Positions 57,075-64,000 of a stretch of DNA of 64,000 nucleotides are shown here, piece by piece. The translations under genes and the position numbers were made by a program. The stretch covers positions 2,492,079 through 2,556,078 of the forward strand of contig NZ_CP045920.1 in the NCBI RefSeq assembly GCF_009660225.1. The letters run 5' to 3'. The first letter of the stretch is position 1. The number at the start of each line of letters is the position of its first letter. Below the pieces are notes generated by a model. That model was not told the origin of the DNA, did not search any database, and saw only the letters and a list, made by a program, of their open reading frames with translations. The DNA is from Pseudactinotalea sp. HY158 (GTDB lineage Bacteria; Actinomycetota; Actinomycetes; Actinomycetales; Beutenbergiaceae).

Positions 57075-58124
57075 ATGAAGAAGATCCGTGCAGGTGCATT
57101 CGCCGCGCTCGCCGCATCCGTCGCCCTCGCGCTCGGCGCGTGTTCGAGCGGCACAGGCTCGAACGGCGACGGCGACGGCGCCGGCAATGGCGACGGCGGC
57201 GACGGCGGCGGCGACGTCTCGGTCACCTTCCTCCCGAAGAACCTCGGCAACCCCTACTTCGACACCTCCTCCAAGGGCGGCAAGGCGGCCCTCGAGGAGA
57301 TCGGCGGCACGTTCAACGAGGTCGGCCCGGCCGAGGCCACCCCCGACGCCCAGGTGAGCTACATCAACACCCTCACCCAGCAGGGCGTCGGCGCGATCGC
57401 GATCTCCGCGAACGACCCGACCGCCATCTGCGACGCCCTGAACGAGGCGCGCGACGCGGGCGTCAAGGTGGTCACGTTCGACTCCGACACCGACGCCGAG
57501 TGCCGCGACCTGTTCATCAACCAGGCCGACGCCGAAGGCATCGCCAAGGTGCAGGTCGACCTCGTGGCCGACCAGATCGGCGGCGCCGGCGACGTGGCGA
57601 TCCTGTCCGCCTCGGCCAACGCCACGAACCAGAACGCCTGGATCGAGGACATGAAGACCTACGCGGCCTCCGAGTACCCCGACCTGACCATCACCGAGGT
57701 CGTCTACGGCGACGACGACGACCAGACGAGCTTCGACAAGACCGCGGCCCTGCTGCAGTCGAACCCGGATCTCAAGGGCATCATCTCCCCCACGACCGTC
57801 GGCATCGCCGCGGCCGCCCGCTACCTGAGCACCTCCGAGTACAAGGGCGAGGTCGCACTCACCGGCCTCGGCACGCCGAACCAGATGCGCGACTACGTCG
57901 AGGACGGCACCGTGACCGCCTTCGCCCTGTGGAACCCCGAGGACCTCGGCTACCTCACCTCCTACGCCGCCGCGGCGCTCGTGGCGGGCGACATCACCGG
58001 CGCCGAGGGTGACACGTTCACCGCCGGCAAGCTCGGCGAGTACACCGTCGGGGCCGACTCCGTCGTGCTCCTCGGCGACCCGTACGTGTTCGACGCCGAC
58101 AACATCGGCGACTTCGACTTCTAG
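57075..58124 (+). CDS. rhaS: rhamnose ABC importer substrate-binding lipoprotein
   Basis: 349 aa. The start is the ATG at 57075 with GAAGGG upstream; the signal peptide has lipobox LGACSS, followed by a Gly/Asp linker. The fold is the D-ribose/rhamnose-type receptor: VTFLPKNLGNPYFDTSSKGGKAALEEIGG, AISANDPTAICDALNEARDAGVKVVTFDSD, and the hinge ALTGLGTPNQMRDYVEDG, matching RhaS-type receptors. Captures L-rhamnose liberated outside. Followed by a strong hairpin. Confidence 0.92.
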   Translation: MKKIRAGAFAALAASVALALGACSSGTGSNGDGDGAGNGDGGDGGGDVSVTFLPKNLGNPYFDTSSKGGKAALEEIGGTFNEVGPAEATPDAQVSYINTLTQQGVGAIAISANDPTAICDALNEARDAGVKVVTFDSDTDAECRDLFINQADAEGIAKVQVDLVADQIGGAGDVAILSASANATNQNAWIEDMKTYAASEYPDLTITEVVYGDDDDQTSFDKTAALLQSNPDLKGIISPTTVGIAAAARYLSTSEYKGEVALTGLGTPNQMRDYVEDGTVTAFALWNPEDLGYLTSYAAAALVAGDITGAEGDTFTAGKLGEYTVGADSVVLLGDPYVFDADNIGDFDF

Positions 58125-58130
58125 TCGACC

Positions 58131-58165
58131 GTGGTCCGGGCCGGGCATCCCCCGGCCCGGACCAC
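58131..58165 (+). terminator. hairpin after the binding-protein gene (attenuator/stabiliser)
   Basis: Perfect 15-base stem, 58131-58145 with 58151-58165, 5-base loop, 6 bases after the rhaS stop and 20 bases before the next GTG start. Hairpins at this place in ABC operons typically protect the upstream mRNA and cut read-through, so binding protein is made in excess of the enzymes. Confidence 0.75.
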
Positions 58166-58185
58166 CTCATCAGGGAGGCACAGGG

Positions 58186-58542
58186 GTGGAACGGATCTGC
58201 TTCCAGCTGCAGGTCGATCCCGCACGGATCGACGAGTACGTGGACGCCCACCGGCGCGTCCGGGCCGAGATGCTCGAGGCGATCGCCGCGAGCGGACGGC
58301 GCAACTACTCCCTGTTTCTGCGTCCCGATGGTCTGCTCGTGGGTTATTACGAGACGGACGACGACGCAGCCTCCCGGGCGGCGCTCGCTGCGGATCCCCG
58401 CACGGCCCGATGGGAGGCCGCCATGGCGGGATTCTTCCTCGGCCTCGACGGGCGACCCGACCAGGCCGCCCTCCCCCTGACCGAGATCTTCCATCTCGAG
58501 GACCAATTGACAGCCGCGGCCCAGCCGCGCACCGAGAAGTAG
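58186..58542 (+). CDS. rhaM: L-rhamnose mutarotase
   Basis: 118 aa. Interconverts alpha and beta anomers of L-rhamnose for the isomerase. Family marks: ICFQLQVDPARIDEYVDAH, RRNYSLFLRPDGLLVGYYET, ARWEAAMAGFF, and the C-terminal EIFHLEDQL. The usual HxxxWPEM helix segment reads HRRVRAEML, with Arg in place of the typical Trp. GTG start with AGGGAGG upstream. 13 bases before the isomerase gene. Confidence 0.9.
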   Translation: MERICFQLQVDPARIDEYVDAHRRVRAEMLEAIAASGRRNYSLFLRPDGLLVGYYETDDDAASRAALAADPRTARWEAAMAGFFLGLDGRPDQAALPLTEIFHLEDQLTAAAQPRTEK

Positions 58543-58555
58543 AAAGCAGAGGATC

Positions 58556-59722
58556 GTGACTGCGCTTCCTGAGGCCATCACCAGCCAGCTCGCCGACCAG
58601 GCCATCGAACTGCCCTCCTGGGCGTTCGGGAACTCCGGCACCCGGTTCAAGGTGTTCTCCACCGCGGGCACCCCGCGCGACCCGTTCGAGAAGGTGGCCG
58701 ACGCCGCCGAGGTGCACCGGCACACCGGTCAGGCACCGGCCGTCGCGCTCCACATCCCGTGGGACCGGGTCGACTCCTTCGCCGACCTGCGCGACCACGC
58801 CGGCGAGCACGGGGTGCGGATCGGCACGATCAACTCCAACACGTTCCAGCAGGACGAGTACAAGTTCGGCAGCCTCGCCCACGTCGACGCCGGGGTCCGC
58901 CAGAAGGCGATCGACCACCACTACGAGTGCATCGACGTCATGGACGTCACGGGCAGCCGCGACCTGAAGGTCTGGCTCGCCGACGGCACGAACTATCCGG
59001 GCCAGGGCGATCTGCGCGGCCGCCAGGACCGCCTCGCCGAGTCCCTCGAGGCGATCTACTCCCGCCTCGGCCCCGAGCAGCGGATGGTGCTCGAATACAA
59101 GTTCTTCGAGCCGGCGACCTACCACACCGACGTGCCCGACTGGGGCACCTCCTTCGCGCAGGTCTCCGCGCTCGGCGACCGGGCGAAGGTCTGCCTCGAC
59201 ACGGGCCACCACGCCCCCGGCACGAACGTCGAGTTCATCGTCATGCAGCTGCTGCGGCTCGGCAAGCTCGGCGCGTTCGACTTCAACTCCCGCTTCTACG
59301 CCGACGACGATCTCATCGTGGGCGCGGCCGACCCGTTCCAGCTCTTCCGCATCCTCGCCGAGGTGATCCGCGGCGGCGGCCTGAACAACCCCGAGGTCAC
59401 GTTCCTCATCGACCAGTGCCACAACGTCGAGGCGAAGATCGCCGGCGAGATCCGCTCCGTGCTCAACGTGCAGGAGATGACCGCCCGGGCCCTGCTCCTC
59501 GACCGCGACGCGCTCGCCGCCGCCGAACGCGACGGCGACGTGCTCACCGCGAACGAGGTCTACATGGACGCCTTCTACACCGACGTGCGCCCCGCGCTCG
59601 CGCAGTGGCGCCAGTCCCGGAACCTGCCCGCCGACCCGATGGCCGCCCACCGCGCCTCCGGCTACCAGGAGCGGATCGAGGCCGATCGCATCGGCGGAAC
59701 CCAGGCGAGCTGGGGCGCCTGA
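58556..59722 (+). CDS. rhaI: L-rhamnose isomerase (RhaI type)
   Basis: 388 aa xylose-isomerase-like TIM barrel, the Pseudomonas stutzeri-type enzyme common in actinobacteria rather than E. coli RhaA. Metal-binding blocks include QRMVLEYKFFEP (Glu), KVCLDTGHHAPGTN (Asp, His), and FDFNSRFYADDDLIVG (acidic residues near the C-terminal side). The opening IELPSWAFGNSGTRFKVF is characteristic. Converts L-rhamnose to L-rhamnulose. GTG start with AGAGGA upstream. Confidence 0.93.
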   Translation: MTALPEAITSQLADQAIELPSWAFGNSGTRFKVFSTAGTPRDPFEKVADAAEVHRHTGQAPAVALHIPWDRVDSFADLRDHAGEHGVRIGTINSNTFQQDEYKFGSLAHVDAGVRQKAIDHHYECIDVMDVTGSRDLKVWLADGTNYPGQGDLRGRQDRLAESLEAIYSRLGPEQRMVLEYKFFEPATYHTDVPDWGTSFAQVSALGDRAKVCLDTGHHAPGTNVEFIVMQLLRLGKLGAFDFNSRFYADDDLIVGAADPFQLFRILAEVIRGGGLNNPEVTFLIDQCHNVEAKIAGEIRSVLNVQEMTARALLLDRDALAAAERDGDVLTANEVYMDAFYTDVRPALAQWRQSRNLPADPMAAHRASGYQERIEADRIGGTQASWGA

Positions 59723-59767
59723 GACCAGCCCAGCCAGACGTCGTCCACAAGCCAAGAAAGCTGAACC

Positions 59768-61801
59768 ATGAACCCCACTGTCGCCGACCTGCTCGCCCGC
59801 TCCAACCGGCTGGGCGCCGACCCGAAGAACACGAACTACGCCGGCGGGAACACCTCCGCCAAGGGCACCGAGACCGACCCGGTCACCGGGGAGGGCGTCG
59901 ACCTCATGTGGGTCAAGGGCTCCGGGGGTGACCTGGGCACCCTGACCGAGCCGGGCCTGTGCGTGCTGCGCCTCGACCGGCTGCGGGCGATGACGGCGGT
60001 GTATCCGGGCCTCGAGCGCGAGGACGAGATGGTCGCCGCCTTCGACTACGCCCTGCACGGCAAGGGCGGGGCGGCGCCGAGCATCGACACCGCGATGCAC
60101 GGCCTCGTCGACGCCGCGCACGTGGACCACCTCCACCCCGACGCCGGGATCGCGATCGCCACCGCCGCCGACGGCGAGGAGCTCACGGCCACGATCTTCG
60201 GCGAGAAGGTCGTGTGGGTGCCGTGGCGCCGCCCGGGCTTCCAGCTCGGCCTCGACATCGCCGCGATCAAGGAGGCCAACCCGGCCGCGATCGGCTGCAT
60301 CCTCGGCGGGCACGGCATCACCGCCTGGGGTGAGACCTCGGGCGAGGCGGAGGCGAACTCGCTGTGGATCATCCGCACGGCGGAGGCCCATATCGCCGAG
60401 CACGGCAAGTCAGACCCGTTCGGTGCGGTCGTGCCCGGGTTCGAGGCGCTCGAGCCGGCCGAACGGCGGGCCAAGGCCGCGGCGCTGGCCCCGACGATCC
60501 GGGGGCTGGCCTCGCGTGACCTGCGCCAGGTCGGACACTTCACCGATTCGGACGCGGTGCTGGAGTTCATGGCCCGCGAGAAGCTGGCCGATCTCGCGGC
60601 GCTGGGTACCTCGTGCCCGGATCACTTCCTGCGCACGAAGGTCAAGCCGCTCGTGCTCGACCTGCCCGCGAACGCGCCCGTGGACGAGGCGATCGCCCGG
60701 CTGAAGGAGCTGCACGAGGCCTACCGCGCCGACTACGCGGCCTACTACGACGCGCACGCCGATGCCGACTCCCCCGCGATGCGTGGGGCCGATCCGGCGA
60801 TCGTGCTCGTGCCGGGGGTGGGCATGTTCTCCTTCGGGCGGAACAAGCAGACCGCCCGGGTCGCGGGCGAGTTCTACCTCAACGCGATCAACGTGATGCG
60901 CGGGGCCGAGGCGCTCTCGACGTACGCGCCGATCTCGGATTCCGAGAAGTTCCGGATCGAGTACTGGGCGCTCGAGGAGGCCAAGCTGGCACGCATGCCG
61001 GCGCCGAAGTCGCACGCCACCCGGGTCGCATTCGTCACCGGCGCGGCCTCCGGGATCGGGCGGGCTATCGCCACCCGGCTCGCCGCCGAGGGCGCGTGCG
61101 TGATCGTCGCGGACCTGGACGAGGCGAAGGCGGTCGCCGTGGCCGCCGAGATCGGCTCGAGTGACGTCGCGATCGGTGTGGGCGTCGACGTCGCCGACGC
61201 CGGCGCCATCGCCGAGAGCCTACGGACGGCGGTGCTCGCCTTCGGGGGCGTCGATCTGGTGGTCAACAACGCGGGCCTGTCGCTGTCCAGGCCGCTGCTG
61301 GAGACCACCGAGGCCGACTGGGACCGCCAGCACGACGTCATGGCCAAGGGCTCCTTCCTCGTGTCGAAGGCCGCCGCGGCCGTGCTCATCGAGCAGGACC
61401 TGGGCGGCGATATCGTCTACATCTCCTCGAAGAACTCGGTGTTCGCCGGGCCGAACAACATCGCCTACTCCGCGGCGAAGGCCGATCAGGCCCACCAGGT
61501 GCGCCTGCTCGCGGTCGAACTCGGGGCGTTCGGGATCAAGGTGAACGGGGTCAACCCCGACGGGGTCGTGCAGGGCTCGGGCATCTTCGCCTCCGGATGG
61601 GGCGCGAACCGGGCCGCCACGTACGGCATCGAGGAGAAGGACCTGGGCGCGTTCTACGCCCAGCGCACCATCCTCAAGCGGGAGGTGCTGCCCGAGCACA
61701 TCGCCGGCGCGGTGCACGCGATCACCGGCCCGGACATGACCCACACGACCGGCCTGCACATCCCCGTCGACGCCGGCGTCGCCGCCGCGTTCCTGCGCTG
61801 A
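59768..61801 (+). CDS. rhaD: bifunctional rhamnulose-1-phosphate aldolase / lactaldehyde dehydrogenase
   Basis: 677 aa fusion. Residues 1-~410 are a class II aldolase: HVDHLHPD gives the zinc histidines and GCILGGHGITAWG a further histidine. Residues ~415-677 form a short-chain dehydrogenase: TGAASGIGRAIATRL, VNNAGLSLSRPL, catalytic YSAAKADQ. The aldolase splits rhamnulose-1-phosphate into DHAP and L-lactaldehyde, and the SDR domain oxidises lactaldehyde. The same fusion is well known in Bacillus and many actinobacteria. Start at the ATG at 59768, 45 bases after the isomerase. Confidence 0.93.
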   Translation: MNPTVADLLARSNRLGADPKNTNYAGGNTSAKGTETDPVTGEGVDLMWVKGSGGDLGTLTEPGLCVLRLDRLRAMTAVYPGLEREDEMVAAFDYALHGKGGAAPSIDTAMHGLVDAAHVDHLHPDAGIAIATAADGEELTATIFGEKVVWVPWRRPGFQLGLDIAAIKEANPAAIGCILGGHGITAWGETSGEAEANSLWIIRTAEAHIAEHGKSDPFGAVVPGFEALEPAERRAKAAALAPTIRGLASRDLRQVGHFTDSDAVLEFMAREKLADLAALGTSCPDHFLRTKVKPLVLDLPANAPVDEAIARLKELHEAYRADYAAYYDAHADADSPAMRGADPAIVLVPGVGMFSFGRNKQTARVAGEFYLNAINVMRGAEALSTYAPISDSEKFRIEYWALEEAKLARMPAPKSHATRVAFVTGAASGIGRAIATRLAAEGACVIVADLDEAKAVAVAAEIGSSDVAIGVGVDVADAGAIAESLRTAVLAFGGVDLVVNNAGLSLSRPLLETTEADWDRQHDVMAKGSFLVSKAAAAVLIEQDLGGDIVYISSKNSVFAGPNNIAYSAAKADQAHQVRLLAVELGAFGIKVNGVNPDGVVQGSGIFASGWGANRAATYGIEEKDLGAFYAQRTILKREVLPEHIAGAVHAITGPDMTHTTGLHIPVDAGVAAAFLR

Positions 61802-61806
61802 GCGCC

Positions 61807-63243
61807 ATGGCATCGACGACGCGCACGGTCGCGGCCGTGGACCTGGGTGCCACGAGCGGACGCGTCATGGCCGGCCGCCTCACCGGGGCGGCCGGCCGGG
61901 CCGAGGTGCACCTGGAGGAGGTGGCGCGCTTCCGCAACGGCCCGGCGCCGCTCGCCTCGGGGCTGCACTGGGACTTCACGGGGCTCCTCGGCGCGCTCGC
62001 GCGCGGGGTGGCGGCCTGCGTGCGGGAGCACGGGGCCGCCTCGATCGCGGTCGACTCCTGGGCGGTCGACTACGGGCTGCTGCGCGGGGACCGGCTCCTC
62101 GGCGACCCGTTCCACTACCGGGATCCGCGCACGGCCCGCGGCGTGGCGTATGTGCACGAGCGGCTCGACTTCGCGGCGCTCTACGCGCGCACGGGCCTGC
62201 AGTTCCTCCCCTTCAACACGCTCTACCAGCTCGCCGCCGAACGGGGCGGGGGCGTGCTCGAGGCGGCCGACTCGCTGCTGCTCATGCCGGACCTGGTGAA
62301 CTTCCAGCTCACCGGGGTCCGCGCCACCGAACGCACGAACGCCTCGACCACGGGCATGCTCGACGTGCACACCGGCGACTGGGATCCGGGCATCCTGCGC
62401 GCCGCCGGCGTCGACCGCGCGCTGCTGGCCCCGCTCGTCGACCCCGGCGAGCTGATCGGCCCGACCCACGCCCGGGCAAGCGAGTACTGGAACATCCCGG
62501 CCGGGGTGCCGGTGCTGAGCGTGGGATCGCACGACACGGCCTCGGCCGTCGCGGCCGTGCCGATGGACCCCGGCACGAGCGCCTACGTCTCCTGCGGCAC
62601 GTGGGGGCTCGTGGGCGTGGAGACCGCGGCGCCCGTGACCACGGAGGCCGCCCGCGCGGCGAACTTCACGAACGAGGGCGGCGTGGACGGGCGGATCCGG
62701 CTGCTGCGCAACGTCATGGGGCTGTGGCTCCTGAGCGAATCGGTGCGCACGTGGCAGCGCTCGGGCCTGGACGTGAGCGTGCCCGCCCTGCTGCGGGAGG
62801 CGGCCCGGGTCGAGGAGGCACCGCTCTTCGACGTCGACGACGAGGCGTTCCTCGCCCCGGGCGACATGCCCGCCCGGATCAGCGCCTGGTTCACCGGCCG
62901 CGGCCTGCGCGCCCCCGCCGGGCCGGCCGCCGTGACCCGCTCGATCGTCGAGAGCCTCGCCGAGGCGTTCGCCCGCACCGCCCACGACGCCGCCCGGCTC
63001 GGCGGCATCACGCCCCTGCGCACGATCCACGTGGTCGGCGGCGGCTCGCTCAACGAACTGCTGTGTCAGCGCACGGCCGACCGTGCCGGCCTGCCCGTGG
63101 TCGCCGGTCCCGTCGAGGGGACGGCGCTGGGGAACGTGCTCGTACAGGCCCGCCATCACGGCTGGGTCACCGGCGGCCTCGAGGAGCTGCGGGCCGTGGT
63201 GGCGCGCTCGGTCGAGCTGCGCCGGTTCGAACCGGCGGCGTGA
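61807..63243 (+). CDS. rhaB: rhamnulokinase
   Basis: 478 aa FGGY kinase. ATP-phosphate motif AAVDLGATSGRVM, FHYRDPRTA, and TRSIVESLAEAFARTAHD with the adenosine-binding IHVVGGGSLNELLCQRTADRAGLPVVAGPVEGTALGN, all in rhamnulokinase style. Starts 5 bases after the aldolase stop. Phosphorylates L-rhamnulose at C1, completing rhamnose breakdown. Last metabolic gene of the operon. Confidence 0.95.
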   Translation: MASTTRTVAAVDLGATSGRVMAGRLTGAAGRAEVHLEEVARFRNGPAPLASGLHWDFTGLLGALARGVAACVREHGAASIAVDSWAVDYGLLRGDRLLGDPFHYRDPRTARGVAYVHERLDFAALYARTGLQFLPFNTLYQLAAERGGGVLEAADSLLLMPDLVNFQLTGVRATERTNASTTGMLDVHTGDWDPGILRAAGVDRALLAPLVDPGELIGPTHARASEYWNIPAGVPVLSVGSHDTASAVAAVPMDPGTSAYVSCGTWGLVGVETAAPVTTEAARAANFTNEGGVDGRIRLLRNVMGLWLLSESVRTWQRSGLDVSVPALLREAARVEEAPLFDVDDEAFLAPGDMPARISAWFTGRGLRAPAGPAAVTRSIVESLAEAFARTAHDAARLGGITPLRTIHVVGGGSLNELLCQRTADRAGLPVVAGPVEGTALGNVLVQARHHGWVTGGLEELRAVVARSVELRRFEPAA

Positions 63244-63284
63244 ACCCGGCGACATCGACACCGCCGAATTGCAGGCACTGCTGC

Positions 63285-63290
63285 TAAAAT
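63285..63290 (+). promoter_or_regulatory. -10 element of the vapBC promoter
   Basis: TAAAAT in an otherwise GC-rich context, 6 bases before the antitoxin ATG. Transcription would start at or next to the ATG, so the message is probably leaderless. No convincing -35 was found. Confidence 0.45.
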
Positions 63291-63296
63291 AGCTGC

Positions 63297-63530
63297 ATGG
63301 TTGCGATCACGGTGCGGGACGTGCCCGACCACGTGCGGGCCGAGCTGGCCGTGCGCGCCGCCCGCGCCGGGATGTCACTCCAGGAGTACCTGCGCGGCAT
63401 GCTCGTGGCGAAGGCCGCGCGCCCCGATGTCGACGACGCGATCGCGCGCGCCCGGGCCCGGGTCGAGGCGACCGGAACCCGGGTCGATGCCGGATCGATC
63501 CTCGCCGCCCGTGACGCCGACCGGCGATGA
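63297..63530 (+). CDS. vapB: VapB/FitA-like antitoxin
   Basis: 77 aa. The N-terminal ribbon-helix-helix region reads AITVRDVPDHVRAELAVRAARAGMSLQEYLRGML, the FitA/VapB pattern, followed by a disordered charged tail that would wrap the toxin. It binds its own promoter as dimer or with the toxin. The toxin gene overlaps its end by 4 bases (ATGA). Confidence 0.92.
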   Translation: MVAITVRDVPDHVRAELAVRAARAGMSLQEYLRGMLVAKAARPDVDDAIARARARVEATGTRVDAGSILAARDADRR

Positions 63531-63931
63531 AAGCGCAGGTCGTCTGCGACGCCTCGGCGGTGGTCGCCCTCCTGCTGGACTCCGGGGCCGACGGACGCTG
63601 GTCCACCGATGCGCTGATCGGCGCCGACCTCCACGCCCCCACGCTGCTCCCGTTCGAGGTCGCGAACATCCTCCGGCGCCACGAACTCGCCGGACTCGTC
63701 ACGTCCGATCAGGCGTCCGCCGCCCACGCCGATCTCCTCGGACTGGCCATCGAGCAGTGGCCCTATGAGCTTCTCGGCCCCAGGGCCTGGCAACTGCGGC
63801 CGAATCTGACGGCCTACGACGCCGGCTACGTCGCGCTGGCGGAGCTCCTGGACGCGACGCTCGTCACCCTCGACCGGCGGATCGGCCGGGCACCGGGCCT
63901 GCGCTGCGCGGTCGCGGCGCCGGAGCAGTAG
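63527..63931 (+). CDS. vapC: VapC-type PIN-domain ribonuclease toxin
   Basis: 134 aa. The four PIN acidic positions are visible: Asp in VVCDASAVVALLL, Glu in LLPFEVANILRRHELAG, Asp in LTAYDAGYVALAELLD and Asp in LVTLDRRIG. Likely cleaves a tRNA or rRNA when the antitoxin is lost. Coupled to vapB. Both genes have host-like GC-rich codon use. Confidence 0.93.
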   Translation: MKAQVVCDASAVVALLLDSGADGRWSTDALIGADLHAPTLLPFEVANILRRHELAGLVTSDQASAAHADLLGLAIEQWPYELLGPRAWQLRPNLTAYDAGYVALAELLDATLVTLDRRIGRAPGLRCAVAAPEQ

Positions 63932-63936
63932 CCGAA

Positions 63937-63979
63937 CGCGGGATTCTGTCGAGGGCGTCGACCTCGACAGAATCCCGCG
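63937..63979 (+). terminator. terminator after vapBC
   Basis: Eighteen-base perfect stem (63937-63954 with 63962-63979), 7-base loop, 6 bases past the vapC stop. Confidence 0.85.
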
Positions 63980-64000
63980 CTGGATCCTCAGGCTGCGGAG

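Overview
The window is high-GC DNA (many stretches above 70% G+C) with GTG starts, stop/start overlaps, a mycothiol-dependent formaldehyde dehydrogenase, paired clpP1/clpP2 and LPxTG-type surface proteins. Together these point to an actinobacterium, most likely of the Micrococcales. That placement is an inference from gene content; no rRNA or tRNA gene was seen.

Layout. 1-2.6 kb: formaldehyde detoxification (MBL hydrolase, mscR), a small unknown protein and a chorismate mutase. 2.6-7 kb: protein quality control on the minus strand (clpX, clpP2, clpP1, tig) with clear hairpin terminators. 7.2-8.7 kb: a C4-dicarboxylate-type symporter. 9.1-17 kb: a tightly coupled peptide ABC importer (binding protein, two permeases, fused double ATPase) ending in a CocE-like serine hydrolase and a TetR regulator. 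17-18 kb: an XRE regulator/membrane protein pair behind an unusual repeat-rich upstream region. 18.1-30.1 kb: a polyol catabolic island (SBP, two permeases, FGGY kinase, DeoR, PfkB kinase, mannitol-dehydrogenase family enzyme, then a second DeoR, an SDR and two zinc dehydrogenases). 30.2-31.1 kb: two small membrane proteins. 31.3-34.9 kb: a secreted GH84 beta-N-acetylglucosaminidase whose frame breaks near 34,063, separating it from its MPSTG cell-wall anchor. 35.1-41.9 kb: a coupled operon of a fused CMD/alkylhydroperoxidase-like protein, a siderophore-type ABC importer and a large NAD_binding_9-type flavoprotein; this is the best candidate for an undescribed system.

42-63.2 kb is an L-rhamnose locus. 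Two large LPDTG-anchored GH106-type alpha-L-rhamnosidases (42.3-45.8 kb plus strand, 48.1-51.9 kb minus strand) would release rhamnose at the cell surface. A rhamnose ABC importer carries it in, then mutarotase, isomerase (RhaI), rhamnulokinase and the bifunctional rhamnulose-1-phosphate aldolase/lactaldehyde dehydrogenase degrade it. A LacI-family repressor sits in the middle. Five copies of a near-palindromic site, TGAAWCGATTCA, lie before both rhamnosidase genes, at the repressor start and before the importer, so the locus looks like one regulon. The two rhamnosidase genes have clearly lower G+C than their flanks and are separated by a decayed ISL3-family transposase interrupted by an intact IS630-family element with TA target duplications. 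Both signs fit lateral acquisition.

The window ends with a VapBC toxin-antitoxin pair and a strong terminator.
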